Shown piece after piece: positions 45,749 to 54,315 of a DNA stretch of 64,000 nucleotides; position 1 is the stretch's first letter, and each line of letters opens with the position of its first letter. This stretch comes from Labrys sp. KNU-23 (GTDB taxonomy: Bacteria > Pseudomonadota > Alphaproteobacteria > Rhizobiales > Labraceae), in the NCBI RefSeq assembly GCF_008330945.1, contig NZ_CP043488.1, positions 1,896,501 to 1,960,500 on the forward strand, in the 5' to 3' direction. A program made the translations under genes and the position numbers. The notes beneath the pieces were generated by a model that saw nothing but the letters and a program-made list of their open reading frames with translations, was not told where the DNA came from and did no database searches.

Positions 45749-47152
45749 ATGAATGAACTCTGGCGCTTGGATGCGATGACACTTGCCGCCCTCATCAAAT
45801 CCAAGCAGGTATCTGCACGCGAGGTCGCTATGGCGGCGCTCGGACGGCTGTCTGCCGTCAATCCATCGATCAATGCCGTGGTCGACATGCGGTCCGACGA
45901 CGTCCTGGCCCAGGCCAGCCGGATCGACACCGCCATTGCCCGCGGCGAAGAGACCGGAATGCTCGCGGGTGTTCCCGTTACCATCAAGGTCAATGTGGAC
46001 CAGAAGGGATATGCCACCACCAACGGTGTGGCCTTGCAGAAGGATCTGCTGGCAACCGACAACAGCCCCGTGGTCGACAGCCTGCTCGAGGCCGGGGCGA
46101 TCCTGCTCGGTCGCACCAACACGCCCGCTTTTTCCTATCGATGGTTCACGAACAACCGCCTGTACGGCCACACGAAAAACCCCCATGATCCCGCGCTGAC
46201 ACCCGGTGGATCGTCCGGCGGCGCAGCAGCAGCGGTCGCCAGCGGCATCGGTCCTATCGCGCATGGCACGGATATCGCCGGTTCGATCCGCTATCCCGCC
46301 TATGCCTGCGGTGTTCACGGCTTGCGCCCTTCGCCCGGACGCGTGGCGGCCTACAATTCCTCGTCCCCTGAGCGCGATATCGGCGGCCAGATCACGGCGG
46401 TATCCGGGCCGCTGGCCCGCTCGATCGGCGACCTCGAACTCGCGCTCCGGGCGCTGTCGCGCCGGGACGCGCGAGATCCGTGGTGGACACCCGCGCCCTT
46501 GACGGGACCGGAAGTAACGAGGCGCGTCGCCCTTTGTCTCGATCCGGGCAAGATCGGTACCTGCGAGCCGATCCGCGCCAAGCTGCGTGATGCTGCCCGG
46601 CATCTGGAGGCAGCCGGCTGGGTCGTCGACGAAATCGAGGATCTGCCGCCGCTGCGCGAAGCAGCCGAATTGCAGATCCGGCTCTGGATCGGCGAAGGCT
46701 ATGAGGCCAAGCTTGCCGCCGCCGAGAAAGAAGGCGATCCGGGCGCTCTCACCATCCTGCGGGGCCACCAGGCGCTTGGCCGCTCGACCACCCTCGCCTC
46801 CTATTCCCAGGCGCTGACCCGGCGCGCCCCCCTGATCCGGCAGTGGCAGCTCTTCATGGAGACCTATCCCGTCGCTTTGCTGCCGGTATCGGCCGATCTG
46901 CCCTTCGAGGATGATTTGGACCTCAAAGGCCAAGCTGCGTTCGAACGGGTCTGGGCCGCCCAGATTCCGCAAATCGGCCTGCCCCTCCTCGGCTTGCCGG
47001 GGCTCTCGGTCTTCACCGGATTGAACGGGCGGACCCCGACCGGGGTTCAATTGATCGCGCCGCGCTTTCGCGAAGACCTGTGCCTTGCGGCAGGCGCGGT
47101 CATCGAAGCCGCCTTCGGACCACCATCCGTCGTGGATCCCGCCAGCAGCTGA
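45749..47152 (+). CDS. amidase-signature family hydrolase
   Basis: A 467-residue amidase-signature enzyme. The catalytic triad is recognisable: Lys in VPVTIKVNVDQKG, the cis-Ser in TPGGSSGGAAAAVASG, and the nucleophile Ser in GTDIAGSIRYPA. It hydrolyses an amide to acid and ammonia; substrate unknown. It is divergent from the chorismate mutase gene with about 210 bases between them. The GatA role is unlikely, as there is no gatB/gatC. Confidence 0.88.
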   Translation: MNELWRLDAMTLAALIKSKQVSAREVAMAALGRLSAVNPSINAVVDMRSDDVLAQASRIDTAIARGEETGMLAGVPVTIKVNVDQKGYATTNGVALQKDLLATDNSPVVDSLLEAGAILLGRTNTPAFSYRWFTNNRLYGHTKNPHDPALTPGGSSGGAAAAVASGIGPIAHGTDIAGSIRYPAYACGVHGLRPSPGRVAAYNSSSPERDIGGQITAVSGPLARSIGDLELALRALSRRDARDPWWTPAPLTGPEVTRRVALCLDPGKIGTCEPIRAKLRDAARHLEAAGWVVDEIEDLPPLREAAELQIRLWIGEGYEAKLAAAEKEGDPGALTILRGHQALGRSTTLASYSQALTRRAPLIRQWQLFMETYPVALLPVSADLPFEDDLDLKGQAAFERVWAAQIPQIGLPLLGLPGLSVFTGLNGRTPTGVQLIAPRFREDLCLAAGAVIEAAFGPPSVVDPASS

Positions 47153-47253
47153 TTTGTCGGCTGCAGCCCTGGAGGCACTACCGGTCGCCCACGCCCTTCG
47201 CATGAGCGGCGCGGGCAGCGGGCGGAAAGGCCGCTCCTTGGACCGGCTTCCGG

Positions 47254-47360
47254 TCAGCGCGCATAATCGACCTTGCCGTCCGCACCTTTCGTCCCGGTGT
47301 AGAGGATGTAGCCGACCTTGGTCAGATCGCCCTTCTCGTCATGGAAGAGTTCGCCCGGTA
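47254..47360 (-). pseudogene. C-terminal remnant of a branched-chain amino-acid-type binding protein
   Basis: The minus strand reads FHDEKGDLTKVGYILYTGTK, then an Asp-Gly-Lys ending and a TGA at 47254-47256. This matches the final residues common in periplasmic binding proteins of Leu/Ile/Val or urea transporters. The frame has no start and is cut off where repeat copy G begins, so it looks like a leftover fragment. The rest of the 47153-47451 gap shows nothing more. Confidence 0.45.
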
Positions 47361-47364
47361 CTTT

Positions 47365-47433
47365 TTTATAACTCTTTGTTTTGACATGTTTTCCTAAATC
47401 GGAAAACCGATCGACTTTCCTGGAGAACGCTCC
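47365..47433 (-). repeat. intergenic repeat, copy G (reverse, partial variant)
   Basis: Core TAACTCTTTGTTTTGACATG followed by the variant arm pair TCGGAAAACCGATC...CTTTCCTGGAGAACGCTCC, like copy B. The other hairpin is missing; the DNA there is the binding-protein remnant. Confidence 0.65.
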
Positions 47434-47451
47434 GGCGCGACGGCCTGGCTT

Positions 47452-48528
47452 TCAGTTCGCCGCCTTGATGCGCTCGAGCGCCTTGCCTTCGAGATCCTCC
47501 ACCCCCGGCTGGATCGGCGCGGCAAAACGGATATTGGCAAGATCCTGCTTGGTGAACGAGCCCTTCACGGAGGCCCTGACGTTGTCCGGCAGCAGGTCGA
47601 TCCCGTCTTTCACGGCGATGATCGACCCCGTGGAAGCCGAGAGCTTCTTCACGATATCCGGGCGGTAGACGAAGTTGATCCACTTGTAGGCGGCCTCGTC
47701 CGCCTTGCCCTTGCGCGGCAGCGAGAAGGTATCGATCCATCCCAGCGCCCCCGATTTCGGCGGCACGTAAACGATATTGGGATTATGAGCGGCCAGTTTG
47801 AAGGCCGTGGCGTCCCAGGTTTCGGCCGCGACCACTTCGCCGGAGAGCATCAGGGCCGACAGATCGTCCCCACCCTGCCAATAGGCCTTGAGATTGGCCT
47901 TGCAGGCAATGAGCTTGTCGGCGACCGCATCGAGGATCTTCCTGTAGGCATCGAGATCGGAATAGGCTGCGAAGGGATCCTCGCCGAGCGCGAAGGCCGT
48001 GCCGACTAGAATGGTGCGCTTGAGCCGCATCGAGGTGCGTCCCTTGAATTTCGGATCGCACAGGTCGAGCCAGTCACGAGCCTCCGCGGCCTTGGTCTTG
48101 TCGACCATCAGGCCGGAGGTGCCCCAGTCGAACGGCACGGAATAGACCTCGCCCTTGAGGGAAGCATCGGCCTTCACCTTGTCCAGCAGCATCGGGTCGA
48201 GTGCGTCGACATTCACCTTCGACAGGTCGATCGGCTTGTAGATGTTGTATTCGGCCTGCGCGGCCGCGACCCGGTTGAACCCGGGCTGGACGAGATCGAA
48301 ACCCGATCCGCCCGTGGCGCGGAGCTTGGCGATCATTTCCTCGTTGTTCGACAAGGTCACCTCGACTTCGATGTCGGGATATTCCTTTTCAAACAGCGAG
48401 ATTACCTCGTCAGGGGCATAGCCGCCCCAGGTCAGGATCCGCAGTTTTTCCGCCTTGGCCCCGGCGACGGAAATGATCGTCGTCGCGAGCGTGGCCATCA
48501 AAAGTCTTGAAACCCGGCGCATGAACAT
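47452..48528 (-). CDS. PotD-type ABC substrate-binding protein (second of two)
   Basis: A 358-residue periplasmic protein. The signal peptide ends AGAKAE and the mature start LRILTWGGYAPDEVISLFEKEYPDIEVEV is polyamine-family. It is clearly a paralogue of the protein at 51535-52614, with long identical blocks (ATGG-GFDL, LCDP-KGRTSMRL, LPRKGKADEAAYKWINFV). It is last in the five-gene operon, behind a 106-base gap with a small ATGGCG/CGCCAT hairpin near 48574-48590. Confidence 0.88.
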   Translation of the reverse strand: MFMRRVSRLLMATLATTIISVAGAKAEKLRILTWGGYAPDEVISLFEKEYPDIEVEVTLSNNEEMIAKLRATGGSGFDLVQPGFNRVAAAQAEYNIYKPIDLSKVNVDALDPMLLDKVKADASLKGEVYSVPFDWGTSGLMVDKTKAAEARDWLDLCDPKFKGRTSMRLKRTILVGTAFALGEDPFAAYSDLDAYRKILDAVADKLIACKANLKAYWQGGDDLSALMLSGEVVAAETWDATAFKLAAHNPNIVYVPPKSGALGWIDTFSLPRKGKADEAAYKWINFVYRPDIVKKLSASTGSIIAVKDGIDLLPDNVRASVKGSFTKQDLANIRFAAPIQPGVEDLEGKALERIKAAN

Positions 48529-48634
48529 CTTTTCCCCTCCCCGATGAGAAAACCATCAAGAAAGAAGGGCGCGATGGCGGCCAGCGCCATTCCCGAAAGT
48601 TTGGGTATCCACTTTGGGCGGCAAGGCGGCTCGT

Positions 48635-49501
48635 TCAGCCTTTCGGTTCCTTGCCGCGCTGCGCGAGGATGCTGAGCAGAGCCAGCAGGCCCGAGCCGAC
48701 CATCAGGAAGACGGAGACGGCATTCAGAACGGGAGTGGAACCCACCTTCACCATGCGATCATACATGGTGATCGTCAGCGGTGCGTCAGACCCCACCAGC
48801 ATCAGGGTGGTGTTGAAATTCTCGAAGGAGACGAGAAAGGCCACCACGAAGGCGGAGAACAAGGCCGGCGCCAGATAGGGCAAGGTAACGGTCCGGAGTA
48901 CCCGCAGGCGTGAGGCACCCAGATTGAGTGCAGCTTCCTCCAGGGCCAGGTCGAATTTGCGCAGTCGCGCCGCGATCACCAGCGAGGTGATGGTGACCAG
49001 GAAGGAGAATTGGCCGAGCACCACGAGGAAGGTGCCGGGCCGCAGGAAATCCCATTCCAGGCCAAGCGCGTCTTCCAGGCCGTTGGCGATGGCGCTTGCA
49101 AACACTAGGATGGAAATGCCCAGGATCACGCCTGGTATGACCAGCGGCACGATCATCAGCACATAGAGCAGGCTCTTGCCCGGGAACTGCTTGCGCTCGA
49201 ACAGGAAGGCATTGCAGGTACCGACCACGACAGACAAGGCCGATACGATCAGGCCGATATAGAGCGAGTTCCACAGGCCTTCCATCAGCCGGCGATCGTG
49301 GAACATGCCGAGCTTCGGCCCGCTGGTGCCGAAGAACCATTCTAGCGTGAACCCTTTCCAGGGCAGCGCCGGAAAAATCGAATCATTGAAGGCGAAGATG
49401 GCGGCGGCGGCCAGCGGCGCGGCGAGGTAGAGGAAAAAGGCGAGCATGTAGCCGCCATAGATCCAGCGCAGGAAGACGGATTGGGGCGCGGCGACGTTCA
49501 T
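48635..49501 (-). CDS. polyamine-type ABC permease (PotC-like)
   Basis: A 288-residue inner-membrane permease with six hydrophobic segments. The ATPase-docking EAA loop is LEEAALNLGASRLRVLRTV, and the family motif near the start is YLAAPLAAAAIFAFNDS. Four bases separate it from the preceding permease gene, with which it forms the channel. Confidence 0.9.
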   Translation of the reverse strand: MNVAAPQSVFLRWIYGGYMLAFFLYLAAPLAAAAIFAFNDSIFPALPWKGFTLEWFFGTSGPKLGMFHDRRLMEGLWNSLYIGLIVSALSVVVGTCNAFLFERKQFPGKSLLYVLMIVPLVIPGVILGISILVFASAIANGLEDALGLEWDFLRPGTFLVVLGQFSFLVTITSLVIAARLRKFDLALEEAALNLGASRLRVLRTVTLPYLAPALFSAFVVAFLVSFENFNTTLMLVGSDAPLTITMYDRMVKVGSTPVLNAVSVFLMVGSGLLALLSILAQRGKEPKG

Positions 49502-49505
49502 GGGT

Positions 49506-50375
49506 TCAATCTTTCGCCACGGTGGAAGCCAGGCTCTGTCCGGTCAGGCGAAGCCCCAGCCAGACCACCAGCGAGGTGAAGACCAGGAGAAGCACGCCGA
49601 ACGTGGCGCCGGATTCCCAATTGTAACGGGTCACGAACTGCTCGTAGATCTGCTCGGTGAACCACATGCTGTTCTTGCCGCCGAGCAGGATGGGGGTCAG
49701 GTAGCTTCCCGCCGTCAGCATGAAGACGATGATGCAGCCGGCGACGATACCCGGCATGGCATAGGGCACGACGATGCGGCGAAACACGGTGAAGCGGCTG
49801 CCGCCCAGATTGTAGCCGGCCTCGATCAGGGAGTTGTCCATGCCGTCCAAGGTCGAGACCAAGGGTACGATCATGAACAGCACGACGGTATAGACGAGGC
49901 CGATCACCACGGTGATGTCGTTGTAGAGCAATTCGATGGGACCGCTGACAAGGCCCGTGCTCTGCAGGAAGACCGAGATCAGGCCGGTCTCGCGCAGGAG
50001 CACGATCCAGCCAAAGGCGCGGACGAGATCGCTGACCCAGAGCGGGATCAGGCACATCAGGAACAAGGCGGCGCGTGAGCGCTGATTGGCGATCTTGGCG
50101 ATGTAATAGGCGACCGGGAAGCCGACGACCAAAGCCAGGGCCGTCACCAGGATCGACATCCAGGCCGTACGCAACAAGGTGTTCCAGTAAACGGGCTCGC
50201 GCAGGAAATCGGCGTAATTGGCGAAACCGAAGCTATATTCGCCCGGTCCCAGCTTCTCGCGCAGCGACAGGTAGCCGATGCCGAGCTGCGGCAGGACGAT
50301 GAGCAGCACCATCCACAAGGCAAACGGCGTGAACAACAGGATCAGCGACAATTTGCCGGTGTCGGAACGAGGCAT
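49506..50375 (-). CDS. polyamine-type ABC permease (PotB-like)
   Basis: About 289 residues. The N-terminal helix (LILLFTPFALWMVLLIVLPQL) is followed by the periplasmic loop typical of PotB and by the EAA loop SLIEAGYNLGGSRFTVFRRI. ATG 50375 is chosen because it lies 5 bases after the ATPase stop; a longer reading to 50408 would overlap that gene. Confidence 0.9.
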   Translation of the reverse strand: MPRSDTGKLSLILLFTPFALWMVLLIVLPQLGIGYLSLREKLGPGEYSFGFANYADFLREPVYWNTLLRTAWMSILVTALALVVGFPVAYYIAKIANQRSRAALFLMCLIPLWVSDLVRAFGWIVLLRETGLISVFLQSTGLVSGPIELLYNDITVVIGLVYTVVLFMIVPLVSTLDGMDNSLIEAGYNLGGSRFTVFRRIVVPYAMPGIVAGCIIVFMLTAGSYLTPILLGGKNSMWFTEQIYEQFVTRYNWESGATFGVLLLVFTSLVVWLGLRLTGQSLASTVAKD

Positions 50376-50380
50376 CGCGT

Positions 50381-51457
50381 CTACCCCGCCTGGCTGAAGC
50401 AGAGGCAATGGTCTCTCCGCCAGGAGATGTCGGCCCTGTCCCCCGGCTTGACCGGTGAGGATCCGTCCATGACGGCATGGCCGACTTCAACCAGGCTGCC
50501 CCCCGCCAGGCGCACCAGCACGCGGCTGTTGGCGCCGTTGAACAACAGGCTGTCGACCGTACCGGGGAGCCGGTTGCCATCCTGGGTCCCACCCAGGGCG
50601 ATGGTTTCGGGCCGGACGAAGACCTCGACCTTGGCGCCGGCGGCAACCTTGCCATCGCGCGCCATGGCGACGACCTCGCCGCCATCATCGAGCTCGACGC
50701 GGGCCTGCCCACCGCTGACGGCGGTCACGCGTCCCGGCCAGCGATTGGTATCGCCGACGAAGCCGGCGACGAAACCGCTCCGTGGATTGTTGTAGAGCTC
50801 CTGCGGCGATCCGATCTGCTCGAAACGGCCAGCATTCATCACGGCCACGTTGTCCGACATCACCAGGGCTTCGGACTGGTCGTGCGTGATGTAGAGGAAG
50901 GTGGTGTTGAACTGGTGCTGCAACTGCTTCAATTCGATCTTCATCCGCTCGCGCAGCTTGAGGTCGAGCGCGCCGAGCGGCTCGTCGAGCAGCAGCACAT
51001 CCGGCTCCAGCACCATGCAGCGCGCAATGGCGATGCGCTGCTTCTGGCCGCCGGACAATTGCGAAACCTGCTTTTCCGCAACGCCCGGCAGGCCGATACG
51101 CTCCAGTACCGACGTCACCTTGCGCGCGATATCGGCCTTGTTCTCGCCGCGGCAGCGCAGGCCATAGGCGATGTTCTCGCCGACATTCATCATCGGGAAC
51201 AGGGCAAGGTGCTGGAAAACCATCTTGACGCTGCGCTTGTTCGGCGGCGCCGAGAGAACCGACTTGCCCTTGATGCGAATATCGCCATTTGACGGCGCTT
51301 CGAACCCGGCGATCATGCGCATGAGCGTGGTCTTGCCGCAGCCGGACGGCCCCAGGATCGAGAAGAACGAGCCCCGGGGTATCTCGAACGAAACGTCGTT
51401 GACCGCAACATACCGGCCGAACTTCTTGGTCAGGCTCTCGCATTCAAGATCGTGCAT
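50381..51457 (-). CDS. polyamine-type ABC transporter ATP-binding protein (PotA-like)
   Basis: A 358-residue ATPase. Walker A is GPSGCGKTT, the signature is LSGGQKQRIAIAR, Walker B is LLLDEPLGALD, and the switch His is in THDQSEA. A C-terminal TOBE regulatory domain follows (VFVRPETIAL). ATG 51457 (MHDLECESLTKKF) fits the family start. It powers the two permeases encoded next and probably serves both binding proteins. Confidence 0.92.
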   Translation of the reverse strand: MHDLECESLTKKFGRYVAVNDVSFEIPRGSFFSILGPSGCGKTTLMRMIAGFEAPSNGDIRIKGKSVLSAPPNKRSVKMVFQHLALFPMMNVGENIAYGLRCRGENKADIARKVTSVLERIGLPGVAEKQVSQLSGGQKQRIAIARCMVLEPDVLLLDEPLGALDLKLRERMKIELKQLQHQFNTTFLYITHDQSEALVMSDNVAVMNAGRFEQIGSPQELYNNPRSGFVAGFVGDTNRWPGRVTAVSGGQARVELDDGGEVVAMARDGKVAAGAKVEVFVRPETIALGGTQDGNRLPGTVDSLLFNGANSRVLVRLAGGSLVEVGHAVMDGSSPVKPGDRADISWRRDHCLCFSQAG

Positions 51458-51534
51458 GGAAGCTCGTCGGTTTGGACTGGATTGCCGGTCCGCAGGGCGC
51501 CAGCCCATGCGGACCTTTTCATTGTGGGGGCGTC

Positions 51535-52614
51535 TCAGTTGGAAGCGGCGGCCTTGATGCGCTCCAGCGCCTTGCCTTCCAGATCCTCGAGACCCGCCGG
51601 GATATTGGCGAAGAACTTCAGATTGGCCAGCGCCTTGTCGTCGAAGGCCACCTTCACGGCTGCCTTCTTGTCATCCGGCAGAAGATCGACGCCGCCCTTG
51701 ACCGCCGAGATCGCGCCTGTCGAGTCCGACATCAGCTTGACGATGTCGGGACGCAGGACGAAGTTGATCCACTTATAGGCGGCTTCATCAGCCTTGCCCT
51801 TGCGCGGAATGGCGAAGGTGTCGATCCAGGCCAGAGCGCCGGTCTGTGGCGGCACATAGACCAGTTTCTTGTTCTGGCCATAGAGCTTGAAGGCGGTCGA
51901 ATCCCAGGCTTCCGATGCAACCACCTCGCCCGACAGCAGCAGCGTCGACAGATCGTCGCCGCCATTCCAATAGGTCTTCACATTGCTCTTGCAAGCGATC
52001 ATCTTCTCGGTCACCTCGTCCAGCATCTTCTGGTAGGCAGCCTTGTCGCCATAGAGCGCGAAGGGATCCTTGCCGAGCGAGAAGGCCATGCCGAGCAGGA
52101 TGGTGCGCCTCAGTCGCATCGACGTCCGCCCCTTGTACTGCGGATCGCAGAGGTCGCCCCAGCCCTTGATGCCCGCAGCCTTCGAGGCGTCGACCACCAG
52201 GCCGGAGGTCCCCCACTGATGGGGAACGGCATAGACCTTGCCGTCGATCGTGGCGTTGGTCTTCACCGCTTCCAACAGATTGTCTTGCATGGCGGCTGTG
52301 TCGATCTTCGACAGGTCGAGAGGCTTGTAGATGTTGTATTCCTGCTGCGCCGCAAAGATGCGGTCATGACTGGGCTGGGCAAGGTCGAAACCCGCACCGC
52401 CGGTTGCGCGCAGCTTGGCGATGATTTCCTCATTGTTGGAAAGCGTCACCTCGACATCGATGTCCGGGTATTCTTTCTCGAACAGCTGAATGACATTGTC
52501 GGGCGCATAGCCACCCCATGTCAGGATCCGCAGCGTTTCGGCATTCGCCGCATTCGAGACGACGATGGCCGCGGTGGCGCCGACCAGCATGGCAATGAGT
52601 TTCTTCAAGTTCAC
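51535..52614 (-). CDS. PotD-type ABC substrate-binding protein (first of two)
   Basis: A 359-residue periplasmic protein that heads the five-gene transporter operon. GTG 52614 is chosen: it has an excellent GGGAGGG and starts a signal peptide (LKKLIAMLVGATAAIV...ANAE). The mature start is LRILTWGGYAPDNVIQLFEK. It is a close paralogue of the gene at 47452-48528. The ligand is probably a cationic or small carboxylated compound; not determined. Confidence 0.88.
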   Translation of the reverse strand: MNLKKLIAMLVGATAAIVVSNAANAETLRILTWGGYAPDNVIQLFEKEYPDIDVEVTLSNNEEIIAKLRATGGAGFDLAQPSHDRIFAAQQEYNIYKPLDLSKIDTAAMQDNLLEAVKTNATIDGKVYAVPHQWGTSGLVVDASKAAGIKGWGDLCDPQYKGRTSMRLRRTILLGMAFSLGKDPFALYGDKAAYQKMLDEVTEKMIACKSNVKTYWNGGDDLSTLLLSGEVVASEAWDSTAFKLYGQNKKLVYVPPQTGALAWIDTFAIPRKGKADEAAYKWINFVLRPDIVKLMSDSTGAISAVKGGVDLLPDDKKAAVKVAFDDKALANLKFFANIPAGLEDLEGKALERIKAAASN

Positions 52615-52697
52615 GATTCCCTCCCAGGATGTATAAGCGGCCGATCGACCTGTCAGCCTGCCTCCCTGCACGACTATGAAAGACCTGGCTACGGCGT

Positions 52698-52714
52698 ATA
52701 AGGTCCACTCTCGA
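52698..52714 (-). promoter_or_regulatory. 17-bp motif upstream of the ABC operon, shared with enolase operon
   Basis: Plus-strand ATAAGGTCCACTCTCGA, 84 bases before the GTG of the first binding-protein gene. It matches 16 of 17 positions with 55485-55501, upstream of the enolase-superfamily gene. A common operator, possibly for the MocR regulator at 55790, is inferred. Confidence 0.55.
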
Positions 52715-52797
52715 TCAATGATGAGGCCGCTTGCCGGCCTAGAACGGAATTCGATCGATATGGGTCGAATTCCGGTCACAATCCCAAGGAAACAGAT

Positions 52798-52829
52798 GCA
52801 TTTTCCGATCCGAACAGATCGGAAAATGC
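52798..52829 (-). terminator. hairpin after the aldehyde dehydrogenase gene
   Basis: GCATTTTCCGATC (52798-52810) and GATCGGAAAATGC (52817-52829) form a perfect 13-bp stem with a 6-base loop, eight bases behind the ALDH stop codon. There is no T-run, so it may stabilise the 3' end or terminate weakly. Confidence 0.55.
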
Positions 52830-52836
52830 TATGGCG

Positions 52837-54315
52837 TCAGATGCGAAGCGTCACGGTTTTGGTCCGGGTATAGGCGGAGAGCGCCAGGAGCCCCTTCTCC
52901 CTGCCGATGCCGGAACGGCGATTACCACCGAAAGGTGTCTCGATGCCGCCTGCGAAATACTCGTTGACGAACACCTGCCCGGCATCGACATCGCGCGCAA
53001 TGCGATGCGCCTTGGCCAGATCGCGGGTAAACAGGCCCGCAACCAGGGCATAATTGGTGCAATTGGCCGCTGCAATCGCCTGCTCGACGCCATCGACGAC
53101 CTGCACGGCCAGGACCGGCCCGAAGATCTCCTCCTGGACGATGGGATCATCCCACTCGACACCGTCCACGACGGTCGGCTCGAAGAACCAGCCCTTGCCG
53201 GTCGCCGGATCCGCGGTCACCTTGCCGCCGGTAGCGATCTCGAGCCCTCTTGCCTTGGCCCCCTCGACATAGGAGGCGATCTTGGCGAGATGCTCGGCCG
53301 AATTGACCGCGCCAAAATCGACGCCCTCGGTGAGGCCATGGCCGATCCTGAGGCGACGGGCGCGCTCGACGAGCCGTTCGATGAACTGGGCATGGATCGA
53401 GCGCTCGATCACCAGCCGCGAACCGGCCGAGCAGATCTGTCCGGCATTCTCGAAGATCGCGCCGACGACATTGTCCAGCGCCAGATCGATATCGGCATCG
53501 GCCAGGACGATATTGGGCGACTTGCCACCGAGCTCGAGCGTGACGGAGGCAATGTTCTGGGCTGCCGCCTTCATCACATTGATGCCGGTGACGGTCGAGC
53601 CGGTAAAGGTGACGTGCCTGATATCGGGATGCGAAACCAGCGGGGCGCCGGCCGCGATGCCGGTGCCGGTCACCACGTTGCAGACCCCAGCGGGCAGGCC
53701 TGCCCGGACCAGGATCTCGGCCAGCAGCAGTGCCGTCATCGGCGTCTGTTCCGCCGGCTTCACCACGGCAGTGCAGCCGGCGGCCAGCGCTGGCGCGATC
53801 GAGCGGCAAGTGGTCGAAAGCGGGTAGTTCCAGGGCACGATATGCGCGGTGACGCCGACCGGCTCCTCGATCGAATAGGAGGTGTAATCCGGCCCGAGCG
53901 GATAGGCCTTGCCCTCATGCTTGTCGGCGGCGCCGGCATAATATTCGAAGGCCCGAGCCGAGCCGCGCACATCACCGCGGGCTTCGGCAAGCGTCTTGCC
54001 GCTGTCCAGCACTTCGGCAACAGCCAGGCGCTCGATGTTCTCACGGATCAGGTTTGCGGCACGCATCAGCACACGCCCGCGCTCGGCCGGCGTCGCCCTG
54101 CCCCATTCGCCATTCCGAGCCTGACTGGCGGAGGAGACGGCTTCGGCAACGTCCTCGGCCGTTCCGGCGGCAAATCGCGCATGCGGCTCCGCGCGGCCAG
54201 GATCGAAGCTTTCCATCACCTGTCCCGACGCCGACTGGCGCCAGCCACCCTGGATGAAATGCATGGAAGGCAGCGGCTCGACATCCGCTGCAACAGTCGT
54301 GAACGCTTTGGTCAT
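52837..54315 (-). CDS. NAD(P)-dependent aldehyde dehydrogenase
   Basis: A 492-residue ALDH-superfamily enzyme oxidising an aldehyde to its acid. PWNYPL, the catalytic Glu in VTLELGGKSP, and the catalytic Cys in FENAGQICSAGSR are all present. ATG 54315 overlaps the enolase-family stop as TGATG, so the two are co-translated. The substrate is presumably an intermediate of the same pathway. Confidence 0.92.
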   Translation of the reverse strand: MTKAFTTVAADVEPLPSMHFIQGGWRQSASGQVMESFDPGRAEPHARFAAGTAEDVAEAVSSASQARNGEWGRATPAERGRVLMRAANLIRENIERLAVAEVLDSGKTLAEARGDVRGSARAFEYYAGAADKHEGKAYPLGPDYTSYSIEEPVGVTAHIVPWNYPLSTTCRSIAPALAAGCTAVVKPAEQTPMTALLLAEILVRAGLPAGVCNVVTGTGIAAGAPLVSHPDIRHVTFTGSTVTGINVMKAAAQNIASVTLELGGKSPNIVLADADIDLALDNVVGAIFENAGQICSAGSRLVIERSIHAQFIERLVERARRLRIGHGLTEGVDFGAVNSAEHLAKIASYVEGAKARGLEIATGGKVTADPATGKGWFFEPTVVDGVEWDDPIVQEEIFGPVLAVQVVDGVEQAIAAANCTNYALVAGLFTRDLAKAHRIARDVDAGQVFVNEYFAGGIETPFGGNRRSGIGREKGLLALSAYTRTKTVTLRI

